Translations under genes and position numbers: made by a program
Shown: in pieces, positions 1-6,061 of the stretch
Numbering within the stretch: the first letter of the stretch is position 1
Layout: the number at the start of each line of letters is the position of its first letter
Assembly (NCBI GenBank): GCA_052147395.1
Contig: JBKQKS010000290.1
Span: forward strand, 1 to 6,440
DNA from: Roseiarcus sp052147395
Lineage (GTDB): Bacteria; Pseudomonadota; Alphaproteobacteria; Rhizobiales; Beijerinckiaceae
DNA length: 6,440 bases
Reading direction: 5' to 3'
The notes under the pieces: generated by a model
What the model saw: only the letters and a program-made list of their open reading frames with translations
Database searches by the model: none
Told to the model about the DNA's origin: nothing

Positions 1-96
1 CGGGTCGATGCCGACGCCGTGGATGAGGCGGCCGTCGCCGTTCCGCTGGAATTCGAGAGTGCCGTTGGATACGATGCGCGATGTTTGGCGCCCGTG

Positions 97-102
97 CAGG
101 AG
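97..102 (+). promoter_or_regulatory. Shine-Dalgarno site that sets the vapB start
   Basis: CAGGAG lies six bases before the ATG at 109. It is the best ribosome-binding site near any candidate start of this frame and favours 109 over the upstream in-frame ATG at 19. Confidence 0.7.
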
Positions 103-108
103 ACGGCG

Positions 109-336
109 ATGCGAACGACGCTCAAGATCGACGATGACGTGCTGTTGGCCGCCAAGGCCCTGGCGACGCAGCGCAATCTCAGCCTCGGCGCTGTGATCTC
201 CGAGCTCGCGCGAAACGCGCTGCGCCAGCCTCGATCCGGTGGCGAACGCAACGGCGTCCCGCTCCTAGCCGTCGAACCGAATGCGGCGCTCGTCACGCTC
301 GAAATGGTCAACGAGCTCCGCGACGAACTTCCATGA
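109..336 (+). CDS. vapB: VapB-family antitoxin
   Basis: A 75-residue antitoxin of a type II toxin-antitoxin pair. It should bind and neutralise the VapC RNase encoded next to it and, through its N-terminal DNA-binding part, repress its own promoter. The N-terminus (MRTTLKIDDDVLLAAKALA) is the usual VapB opening, a short beta strand followed by helices of the ribbon-helix-helix type. The acidic, Leu-containing C-terminus (about residues 50-75, ending VNELRDELP) would be the toxin-wrapping segment. The reading frame is open to the left edge of the window, and an upstream ATG at 19 would add 30 residues. That extension (MDEAAVAVPLEF...) does not look like VapB, and only the ATG at 109 has a strong ribosome-binding site. 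The gene overlaps vapC by four bases (ATGA), so the two are probably translationally coupled. The family call is firm. Which RNA the partner toxin cuts cannot be told. Confidence 0.88.
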   Translation: MRTTLKIDDDVLLAAKALATQRNLSLGAVISELARNALRQPRSGGERNGVPLLAVEPNAALVTLEMVNELRDELP

Positions 337-770
337 CCTTTCTCATCGATGTCAATGTGATCATCGCGCTCATTGATCCTCGGCATGTCGCGCACGATGA
401 CGCCCACGCTTGGTTCGCCTCGGCCGGCGCCGCGGCTTGGGCCACTTGCCCGATCACCGAAAATGGCGTCATTCGGATTGTCGGCAATCCGCGTTATCCC
501 CACACGCCGGGATCGCCGGCGGCCGTCGCCGAGATCGTCGCCAAGCTCGCGAAACTGCCCGGACATGTCTTCTGGCCGGACGACATGAGCATCGTCGACT
601 CGGCCGAAGTGGATTTCGAGAAAATCATGACGTCGGCGCAGGTCACCGACGCCTATCTGCTGGCGCTAGCCAAGGCCCATGATGGCCAACTGGCGTCCTT
701 CGACCGAAAGCTTTCCACCGCGGCGGTCAAGAACGGCAAGGCGGCGCTGCATCTCATCATGGCGCGATGA
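333..770 (+). CDS. vapC: VapC-family toxin, PIN-domain ribonuclease
   Basis: A 145-residue single-domain PIN protein, normal length for VapC. It should be a Mg2+-dependent endoribonuclease that blocks translation when free of VapB. Acidic metal-binding residues sit where the family expects them: D6 in FLIDVNVIIALID, E43 in CPITENGVIRI, D106 in QVTDAYLLALA and D124 in LASFDRKL. With the complete active site and no frameshift, the toxin looks functional. Its ATG overlaps the vapB stop in ATGA, and no good ribosome-binding site is seen inside vapB, so translation probably depends on ribosomes finishing vapB. It shares strand with the cas genes but is separated from them by the parD locus. A role in stabilising the CRISPR locus is possible but not shown by the sequence. 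Targets of VapC enzymes are typically tRNA or the 23S sarcin-ricin loop; the specific one is unknown here. Confidence 0.9.
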   Translation: MTFLIDVNVIIALIDPRHVAHDDAHAWFASAGAAAWATCPITENGVIRIVGNPRYPHTPGSPAAVAEIVAKLAKLPGHVFWPDDMSIVDSAEVDFEKIMTSAQVTDAYLLALAKAHDGQLASFDRKLSTAAVKNGKAALHLIMAR

Positions 771-806
771 ACGCGGCGGGGATTACGGGGTCACCACGAA
801 GGGGCA

Positions 807-887
807 GTCGGCAGTCGTAACCGATCCGTGTGTGCGGTCAATATGTTGCGTGCATATTCTCTCGTCTCGGGAGTCGCGACTGCCGAC
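807..887. repeat. 11-bp perfect inverted repeat with 59-base interior
   Basis: GTCGGCAGTCG at 807-817 is the exact reverse complement of CGACTGCCGAC at 877-887. Two further symmetries lie in the same gap. AATATG (840-845) and CATATT (853-858) form a 6-7-6 inverted repeat, and AGTCGCGACT (872-881) is a palindrome overlapping the right arm. There is no T-run, so it is a poor candidate for a vapBC terminator. It could be a regulatory structure or the remains of a small mobile element. No coding region is supported between vapC and parD (771-976). Confidence 0.5.
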
Positions 888-900
888 CGCCGAAGCTGCT

Positions 901-941
901 TTGCGCAGCGCCGTCCTATCGCTATATAGTGTTTTACACTA
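901..941 (+). promoter_or_regulatory. parD promoter with overlapping operator palindrome
   Basis: A -35-like TTGCGC (901-906) and a -10-like TATAGT (925-930) are separated by 18 bases, placing a start site near 937, about 40 bases before parD. A perfect palindrome with arms TAGTGT and ACACTA around TTT spans 927-941 and covers the -10 and the presumed start. RHH antitoxins of the ParD type typically bind such short symmetric sites to autoregulate, so this is the likely ParD operator. The palindrome is seen directly; its role is inferred. Confidence 0.5.
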
Positions 942-976
942 AGTTCCCCTCGAGGACGTTCGGGAATCGAGACGCC

Positions 977-1264
977 ATGAAACCCCCGGGACAAATGACC
1001 CTGTCGCTCACTCCCGAGCTCGAACGCTTCGTGCGCGAAGAAGTGCGCAGAGGCGCTTTCGCGTCGAGCAGCGAGTATGTCCGCGATCTCATCCGCGTGC
1101 GCTATCTCGAGGAGCGCGATCGCGCCGCGAAACTCGAGGCCCTCGATGCGGCGCTCGCGCCGGGGATCGCCGACGCCGAGGCGGGGCGGGTCCTTCCGAT
1201 CGATGAGGCCTTCAGGCGGTTACGCGCGGAGTTGGCGGCGCCGTCGGCCGATGGCGACGCGTGA
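977..1264 (+). CDS. parD: ParD-like antitoxin, now without a toxin partner
   Basis: A 95-residue protein of the ParD/CopG-like antitoxin family. The segment MTLSLTPELERFVREEV is the RHH beta strand and first helix. It is followed by GAFASSSEYVRDLIRVRYLEE, the conserved second helix region, and an acidic-basic C-terminal part (about residues 55-95) that would wrap the toxin. Translation may start at 977 or at the in-frame ATG at 995, which also gives a classical ParD N-terminus. Neither has a strong ribosome-binding site. A much longer upstream frame from 830 has no family support and would run through the promoter. The stop codon overlaps the GTG start of the parE relic (GTGA, 1261-1264), the normal arrangement for parDE operons. 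As the toxin is destroyed, ParD would be an orphan that can still repress its own promoter or possibly neutralise related ParE toxins elsewhere. Confidence 0.85.
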   Translation: MKPPGQMTLSLTPELERFVREEVRRGAFASSSEYVRDLIRVRYLEERDRAAKLEALDAALAPGIADAEAGRVLPIDEAFRRLRAELAAPSADGDA

Positions 1265-1425
1265 AAGTGGTCGTCACCGAGGCCGCCTACGCCGACCACG
1301 CGTGAATCGCTCGCGAAATCAGGAAAGACAGCCCGGTTCGCACGGAGAGTTTCGTCTCCGAACTGTTCGATCGCTGCCGAAGCCTCGGCGCCATGCCGCG
1401 CGCCTTCACGACAAAGGGGCATTAG
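1261..1425 (+). pseudogene. parE: Relic of a ParE-family toxin gene
   Basis: Read from the GTG at 1261, the frame gives MKVVVTEAAYADHA, then TGA at codon 15. It continues in the same frame as IAREIRKDSPVRTESFV and SELFDRCRSLGAMPRAF before a TAG at 1423-1425. This is the N-terminal half of a RelE/ParE-type toxin: the opening MKVVVTEAA, then the helical stretch with ESFVxELxDRCRSL and MPRAF. The second half, which carries the beta-sheet core and the family's conserved basic and aromatic C-terminal residues, is not recognisable downstream. The gene is therefore both interrupted and truncated, and no toxin should be made. A few codons also seem altered around the premature stop compared with what the family usually shows there. 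The position directly after parD with a GTGA overlap supports the identity. Confidence 0.75.
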
Positions 1426-1503
1426 GCGCAAACTCCCTCGCACCCTATAGTACGGCACCATCCTGACCGCAAAGGACCCGTCCCCCGCGGCTATCGCGCG
1501 AAT

Positions 1504-1604
1504 GATATAAGGAATTTCCCCGATTGCTTTCGCAACCGAGGATAATCCTTCGGCGACCCAAAAAGGTCGCCTTGCCGTGGCTTTCCAACCGATTTCCCGT
1601 AGGC
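1504..1604 (-). ncRNA. tracrRNA of the type II-C system
   Basis: Read on the minus strand, the region starts with an anti-repeat (1604-1574) complementary to the minus-strand form of the CRISPR repeat. Stem-loops follow. The first is GGCGACC/GGTCGCC, a perfect 7-bp stem with a TTTTTG loop (1571-1552). The next is a short AGGA-TTA-TCCT hairpin (1549-1539). The third is CGGTTGC-GAAA-GCAATCG (1538-1521), a 7-bp stem closed by a GNRA tetraloop. One pair in this last stem is G-U only in minus-strand RNA and would be an A-C clash in plus-strand RNA, which supports the strand. A weak terminal GGGA/TCCT hairpin followed by TTATAT suggests a 3' end near 1504, but there is no clear T-run and the end is uncertain. 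The 5' end is probably near 1598. The RNA pairs with crRNA repeats for Cas9 loading and RNase III processing. It is transcribed divergently from cas9. Confidence 0.82.
1574..1604. repeat. Degenerate CRISPR repeat copy (tracrRNA anti-repeat)
   Basis: Compared with the repeat in its minus-strand form, the plus strand here matches GCCGTGGCTT exactly (1574-1583) and differs at 1584 (T for C). It matches CC, differs at 1587 (A for T), then matches ACCGATTTCCC exactly (1588-1598). Four bases (TGTG) are missing, after which GTAGGC matches again (1599-1604). The two mismatches would leave internal bulges in the crRNA:tracrRNA duplex. Confidence 0.88.
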
Positions 1605-1633
1605 AGCATCGCAGGACTCGCGTCCGCCGTCAA
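1605..1633 (-). promoter_or_regulatory. Candidate tracrRNA promoter
   Basis: On the minus strand, TTGACG (1633-1628, five of six matches to the -35 consensus) is followed after 17 bases by GATGCT (1610-1605, a weak three of six -10). Initiation six to seven bases further on would fall near 1598, exactly where the uninterrupted anti-repeat match begins. Spacing and placement are favourable; the -10 is poor. Confidence 0.4.
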
Positions 1634-1640
1634 CAGATGG

Positions 1641-1670
1641 TTAACTAAAGGGACTTTCACGCCGGATATT
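1641..1670 (+). promoter_or_regulatory. Candidate cas9 operon promoter
   Basis: TTAACT (1641-1646) and GATATT (1665-1670), 18 bases apart, each match four of six consensus positions. The predicted start site would be close to 1677, the A of the cas9 ATG. No convincing Shine-Dalgarno sequence precedes that ATG. If the promoter is right, the message would be leaderless or nearly so. Confidence 0.3.
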
Positions 1671-1676
1671 GTCCAC

Positions 1677-4600
1677 ATGCGAATTCTCGGCATCGACCTC
1701 GGCATCGCCTCGTGCGGTTGGGCGGTGATCGAACTGGAGACGGAACCGCCCCGCATCGTGGGCGCCGGCGCGCGGTGCTTCGACGCGCCATTGGTCGACA
1801 AGACGGGCGAGCCGAAGAGCGCGGCGCGGCGGATGGCCCGAGGGCAAAGGCGGGTCATCCGTCGCCGCACCCAGCGGATGAACGCGATAAGACGCATTTT
1901 GCACGCGTATGGCTTGATCGTCGACGCATCCAAGGATGCGCTGCAACTCGCCGCACGGCGATTGTCTCCGAGAGCCGGCGCCGATCAGACGACGCCGTGG
2001 TTGCTGCGCGCAAAGGCCCTCGAGAGAGCGTTGAACCGCGACGAATTCGCCGTGGTCATCGGTCATATCGCGCGGCATCGCGGCTTTCGTTCGAATTCCA
2101 AGCGCGATGCCGGAGCGAACGCGCCCGACGAGACGTCGAAAATGAAGAAGGCCATCGCGCAGACGCGGGAAGGCCTCGCGAGATACCGATCCTTCGGGGA
2201 GATGCTCGCCTGCGATCCGCGATTCGCCGACCACAAGCGGAACCGCGACAAGGATTTTTCGCACACGCCGCAACGTTCCGATCTCGAGGCCGAGTTGCGC
2301 GCGATCTTCGCCGCGCAGCGGCGCGCCGGCAACCCTGATACGATGTTGCCATTCGAGAGGGAAATCGCCGGCGCGATCTTCTTTCAGAGACCCTTGCAGG
2401 ACAGCGAAGATAAAGTCGGCCCCTGCCCGCACGAACCAACCGAGAGACGAACGGCTAAATGCGCGCCGTCTTTCGAATTGTTCCGGTTCCTGTCCAAGCT
2501 CGTGAATCTGAGTATCACAGTGGGCAGAAGCGAGCAGCCCCTCACCGTCGAGGAACTCGCCAAGGCCGAACGCGCCTTCGCCGAACAGAAAGGCTTCACT
2601 TTCAAGCGCTTGAGAAAGTTGCTCGATCTGGATGCGAACGCACGTTTCGCCGGCGTGCCCTTGGAGAAGGAGAGCTGGGACTTGGCGGCTCGCAACGGGT
2701 CAGCCGGCGCGGGTACGCGCGCGTTGCGCGAAGCTTTGGGCGAAGCGCCCTGGGCGTCGTTGCAGCGGTCACCGGAAAAACTCGATCGCATCGCCGAAGT
2801 GCTGGCCTTCCGCGAAGATTTGGACCGGATAAAGGAAGGACTGGCGGACGTCGGCCTGGACGAAATCGTCGCGCAGCGGCTGATGCAGGCTGCCGAGGCG
2901 GGCAGTTTCACAGCCTTCTCGGGCGCTGGCCACATTTCTGCGAAGGCGGCGCGCAACATCATTCCCGGCCTGCGCACTGGCTTGAGGTACGACGAAGCTT
3001 GCGCGCGGGTCGGCTACGACCACGCGGCGCGGCGCGCAGTCTCGCTGGACGAAATCAACAGCCCGGTGACCCGGCGCGCCTTCGCCGAAGCGATGAAGCA
3101 GATTCGGGTGGTCTCGCACGAGCTGGGCCCGATCGATACGGTGCACATCGAATTGGCTCGCGACGTCGGAAAGAGCGCCGAAGAACGCCGCAAAATGAGC
3201 GATGGTCTGGACACGCGTTCCGATGAAAAGGCGCGGCGAGGCAAGATCGCAGCGGAGATTCTGGGCCGCCAAGTCGGCCCCAACGAACTGCTCCGTTACG
3301 AATTGGCCTTCGAACAGGCGTTCAAGTGCGTGTATTGCTATGGCGATATCGCTCGCGACGGCTTCGGCGACGCCGATGCGCGCTATCAGGTCGACCATAT
3401 TCTGCCGTGGTCGCGCTTCGGCGACGATTCTTATCAGAACAAGACTCTGTGTTGCGCGCGATGCAACCAGGAGAAACGAGGTCGTACGCCCTGCGAGTGG
3501 TTCGAGGCGGAAAAGGACGACGCGTCATGGGAGCGGTTTACGGTCAGCTTCGACACGTTCAAGGAAATGAAGTGGGCGAAAAAGCGCAAGTTCCTTCTCA
3601 AAGACGCAACGGCAATCGAGGAGAAGTTCAAGGAACGCAACCTCAACGATACGCGCTGGGCCTCGCGTCTCCTTGCCGATGAACTGAAACGCCTATTCCC
3701 CGCCGAGCCGGGCCAAAGACGCGTGTTCGCTCGGCCCGGCGCGATCACATCGAAGCTGCGGCAGGCGTGGGGCCTGGAGTCGATGAAGAAAATCGACGGC
3801 GAGCGCGTCTCGGACGACCGCCACCATGCCGTCGATGCCGCAGTGCTCGCGGCTACGACCGAGGGTCTCCTACATCGCATGACGACGGAGATTCAGCAAC
3901 GCGAGCAGCTGGGGCGCACCGACGACATCTTTCACGTCGCCCCGCCCTGGCGGCATTTCCGCGAGGAAGTGCAGACGGTCGTTTATGGCGGGGAGGATGC
4001 AAAGGGCGTTTTCGTCTCGCGCGCGGAGCGACGACGCGCGCGGGGAAAGGCGCATGACGCTACGGTAAGGCAGATTCGCGAAGTCGACGGCGCCGAAGCG
4101 ATTTTCGAACGAAAGGCGATCGAGAAGCTTACGCTCGCTGACCTCGACAAGATTCCGACGCCGGAGCCCTACGGCAACGTCGCCGAGCCCGGCAAGCTGC
4201 GCGACCAGTTGGTCGCGACTTTGCGCGCATGGATCGACGCGGGCAAACCGAAGGACCCCGCGAAGCTGCCGCGGTCGCCCAAGGGGGACGTCGTCCGCAA
4301 AGTGCGCGTGAGAACAAATGCGAAAGTCGGCGTCAGGATCAACGGCGGCGCCGTCGACCGCGGCGAGATGGCGCGCATCGACGTCTTTCGGAAGGCGAAC
4401 AAGAAGGGACGGTTCCAGTATTTTTTGGTGCCGATCTACCCGCATGAGATTGCGACGCTGGATGAGCCGCCGAATAGAGCTGTTCAGGGGGGTGGCGACG
4501 AAGCGAAATGGCCGACAATCGGCGCCGATTTCGAATTTCTATGGTCGATAAACCAGATGTCTCTGGTGGAGGTGGTCAAGGCGGAGGGCGACGCCATCCT

Positions 4601-4793
4601 CGGATATTTTCGCAGTTTTGACGTCAATACTGGGGCCATAACGGTGTCGGCGGCGAACGATCCGAAGGCGATAAGGAAAGGCATCGGCGCACGCACCTTG
4701 AAACAGTTCAAGAAGCTACAAGTCGATCGCCTGGGCCGAATCAACGAAGTGCCGCGTGAGTTGCGTACATGGCGTGGAAAGGTTTGCACCTAA
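1677..4793 (+). CDS. cas9: Cas9, type II-C RNA-guided DNA endonuclease
   Basis: A 1038-residue effector nuclease that uses a crRNA:tracrRNA duplex to cut both strands of target DNA. The size is typical of compact II-C Cas9. Domains in order: RuvC-I with D7 in MRILGIDLGIASCGWAVIE; an Arg-rich bridge helix (about 48-75, RRMARGQRR and IRRRTQR); a helical recognition lobe (about 76-470); RuvC-II with E492 in TVHIELARD; HNH (about 510-650) with D573, H574 and N597; RuvC-III with H717 and D720 in SDDRHHAVDAAVLAA; and a C-terminal wedge/PAM-interacting region (about 770-1038) including GRFQYFLVPIYPHEIA. All expected catalytic residues are present. CxxC pairs at C551/C554 and C593/C596 bracket the HNH core and could hold zinc. 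The in-frame ATG at 1524 would add 51 residues encoded by the tracrRNA locus, so 1677, which begins right at RuvC-I, is chosen. The gene overlaps cas1 by 25 bases. PAM cannot be read from sequence. Confidence 0.96.
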   Translation: MRILGIDLGIASCGWAVIELETEPPRIVGAGARCFDAPLVDKTGEPKSAARRMARGQRRVIRRRTQRMNAIRRILHAYGLIVDASKDALQLAARRLSPRAGADQTTPWLLRAKALERALNRDEFAVVIGHIARHRGFRSNSKRDAGANAPDETSKMKKAIAQTREGLARYRSFGEMLACDPRFADHKRNRDKDFSHTPQRSDLEAELRAIFAAQRRAGNPDTMLPFEREIAGAIFFQRPLQDSEDKVGPCPHEPTERRTAKCAPSFELFRFLSKLVNLSITVGRSEQPLTVEELAKAERAFAEQKGFTFKRLRKLLDLDANARFAGVPLEKESWDLAARNGSAGAGTRALREALGEAPWASLQRSPEKLDRIAEVLAFREDLDRIKEGLADVGLDEIVAQRLMQAAEAGSFTAFSGAGHISAKAARNIIPGLRTGLRYDEACARVGYDHAARRAVSLDEINSPVTRRAFAEAMKQIRVVSHELGPIDTVHIELARDVGKSAEERRKMSDGLDTRSDEKARRGKIAAEILGRQVGPNELLRYELAFEQAFKCVYCYGDIARDGFGDADARYQVDHILPWSRFGDDSYQNKTLCCARCNQEKRGRTPCEWFEAEKDDASWERFTVSFDTFKEMKWAKKRKFLLKDATAIEEKFKERNLNDTRWASRLLADELKRLFPAEPGQRRVFARPGAITSKLRQAWGLESMKKIDGERVSDDRHHAVDAAVLAATTEGLLHRMTTEIQQREQLGRTDDIFHVAPPWRHFREEVQTVVYGGEDAKGVFVSRAERRRARGKAHDATVRQIREVDGAEAIFERKAIEKLTLADLDKIPTPEPYGNVAEPGKLRDQLVATLRAWIDAGKPKDPAKLPRSPKGDVVRKVRVRTNAKVGVRINGGAVDRGEMARIDVFRKANKKGRFQYFLVPIYPHEIATLDEPPNRAVQGGGDEAKWPTIGADFEFLWSINQMSLVEVVKAEGDAILGYFRSFDVNTGAITVSAANDPKAIRKGIGARTLKQFKKLQVDRLGRINEVPRELRTWRGKVCT

Positions 4794-5659
4794 GCCGCAA
4801 AGCGCGGCTCAATACGGCCGATGGTCAGCTCGTCGTTTCTCAAGACGACGGCGAGGTGCGCATTGCGCTCGAGGACCTTGCATTCATCGTGCTCGATGCG
4901 CCGCACGCGACCCTGACCTCGACACTGTTGTCGGCGTGCATGGAGCACGGAGTCGCGCTCGTCATCACCGACGCGCGCCATACGCCGAATGGGCTGATCC
5001 TGCCGTTCCACACCCACCATCGCCAAGCCGGCGTCGCTGCGCTGCAGGTCGGGCTCGCCGAGCCGCTGAAAAAGCGTTGCTGGCAGCGGATCGTCGTCGC
5101 AAAGATCGAAAACCAAGCATCGCATCTCGGCTTGGCGGGTCGAAGCGGCGGCGAGGCCCTGCGAGCCATGTCCGAGCTGGTCGGCTCGGGTGATCCCGAA
5201 AATGTCGAGGCGCGCGCGGCGCGTCATTACTGGACGAATCTATTCGACGATTTCGTGCGCAACGACGAGTCGGACCTGCGCAACAAGCTGCTCAACTACG
5301 GCTATGCCGTCGCGCGCGCCGCGATTGCCCGCGCTCTCGTTGCTTTCGGCTGTTTGCCCGCGGTCGGCCTCCATCATGCGAGCGCCACGAACGCGTTCAA
5401 TCTCGCTGACGACCTCATCGAACCGTTCCGCCCGTTCGTCGACGCGCTCGCCGCGGAGCGCTCGAGAGGCCGCGAAAAGAGCGAGGAAATGACGATCGAG
5501 GATCGGCGCGCGCTCGCCGGGCTGCCGATGCGCGACTGTCGCGTCAATGGGGAAACTGTCAGTCTTCTGACCGCAACCGAAAAGGCGGCAGAAAGCCTCG
5601 TGCAGGCGATGGAAGCGCGCAGCGCGGCGCTTCTGAAGCTGCCCGAATTCACAACCTGA
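4769..5659 (+). CDS. cas1: Cas1, CRISPR integrase
   Basis: A 296-residue type II Cas1, the metal-dependent integrase that with Cas2 inserts new spacers at the array. The N-terminal beta domain spans about residues 1-85. The alpha-helical catalytic domain follows, with likely metal ligands E147 (in ENVEARAARHYW), H203 (in VGLHHASATNAFNL) and E218 (in DDLIEPFRPFVD). The LHH and EPFRP motifs are hallmarks of type II Cas1. The protein is full length and intact. The ATG at 4769 lies inside the 3' end of cas9 in another frame, giving a 25-base overlap. A weak GTGAG (4756-4760) serves as the only ribosome-binding site, so coupling to cas9 translation is likely. cas2 starts 14 bases after the stop. 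Without csn2 or cas4 next to it, spacer acquisition would rely on Cas1, Cas2 and probably Cas9, as in other II-C systems. Confidence 0.96.
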   Translation: MAWKGLHLSRKARLNTADGQLVVSQDDGEVRIALEDLAFIVLDAPHATLTSTLLSACMEHGVALVITDARHTPNGLILPFHTHHRQAGVAALQVGLAEPLKKRCWQRIVVAKIENQASHLGLAGRSGGEALRAMSELVGSGDPENVEARAARHYWTNLFDDFVRNDESDLRNKLLNYGYAVARAAIARALVAFGCLPAVGLHHASATNAFNLADDLIEPFRPFVDALAAERSRGREKSEEMTIEDRRALAGLPMRDCRVNGETVSLLTATEKAAESLVQAMEARSAALLKLPEFTT

Positions 5660-5673
5660 CGCGCGAGGAAGCC

Positions 5674-6003
5674 ATGAAGAGTGAGGGGGTGCGTTTCATG
5701 TGGCTGTTCGTCTTCTTCGACCTTCCCGTCGGCACCAAAACCGAACGGCGCCATGCGTCGAGGTTCCGGAACTTTCTCAAAGACGAGGGGTTCCTGATGC
5801 TGCAATGGTCGGTCTACGCAAGGGTCAACCGCGGCGAAGAAGCTGTGGATAAGCACCTCGCGCGGCTCTCGAAGCGGCTCCCGCCCAAGGGTAACGTGCG
5901 AACCTTGACGGTGACCGACCGCCAGTATGCGCGGATGAAACTGCTGGTTGGCGAATCGACGAAAAATGAACACGCCGCTCCGCAACAGCTCGTTCTCCTC
6001 TAA
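5674..6003 (+). CDS. cas2: Cas2, spacer-acquisition subunit
   Basis: A 109-residue Cas2 of the type II form. It dimerises through a ferredoxin-like fold and bridges two Cas1 dimers in the spacer integration complex. The first beta strand FMWLFVFFDLP carries the conserved D16. SVYARVNRGEE and GNVRTLTVTDRQYARM are the following typical segments, and the tail ends QQLVLL. The start is supported by GAGGAA (5665-5670), three bases before the ATG and the best ribosome-binding site in the cas operon. It sits 14 bases after cas1 and 58 bases before the first repeat. No fusion, truncation or extra nuclease domain is seen. Confidence 0.95.
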   Translation: MKSEGVRFMWLFVFFDLPVGTKTERRHASRFRNFLKDEGFLMLQWSVYARVNRGEEAVDKHLARLSKRLPPKGNVRTLTVTDRQYARMKLLVGESTKNEHAAPQQLVLL

Positions 6004-6061
6004 TTTTGGCCGTTCGCCGAGCGACGAAAGGCAAACGTTTTCAACGTCTTCCGCGGAACCC
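6004..6061. other. Short gap between cas2 and the array
   Basis: Fifty-eight bases follow the cas2 stop. I see no strong intrinsic terminator; the only stem is a 4-bp TCGC-CGA-GCGA. There is no clearly AT-rich leader. If crRNAs are read on the minus strand, this is the distal end of the array and the leader would lie beyond the right edge of the window. Confidence 0.4.

Noticed and set aside
19..108. Longer VapB beginning at 19, or the tail of a gene coming from the left edge
   Set aside because: The frame is open, but the 30 extra residues look nothing like VapB and the only strong ribosome-binding site is at 97-102. No upstream gene can be identified from 108 bases.
830..976. Longer ParD beginning at 830
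   Set aside because: The extension is Cys- and Arg-rich, crosses the promoter and operator palindrome, and has no family similarity.
1471..1486. Terminator for the tracrRNA (GGGGGA-CGGG-TCCTTT on the minus strand)
   Set aside because: Half of the stem would be G-U pairs and the T-run is only three bases, too weak to call.
1524..1676. N-terminal extension of Cas9 by 51 residues from the ATG at 1524
   Set aside because: It runs through the tracrRNA hairpins and anti-repeat, resembles no Cas9 N-terminus, and RuvC-I begins exactly at the ATG at 1677.
1574..1676. tracrRNA on the plus strand, with crRNAs read on the plus strand
   Set aside because: The sequence downstream on that strand has no convincing stem-loops, and the GAAA-capped stem needs the minus strand for its G-U pair.
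1445..1933. Minus-strand frame of 162 residues over the tracrRNA and cas9 start
   Set aside because: Overlaps cas9 and the tracrRNA and shows no protein family features; long antisense frames are expected in GC-rich DNA.
5660..6061. A csn2, cas4 or other accessory adaptation gene
   Set aside because: Only cas2 and a 58-base gap lie between cas1 and the array.
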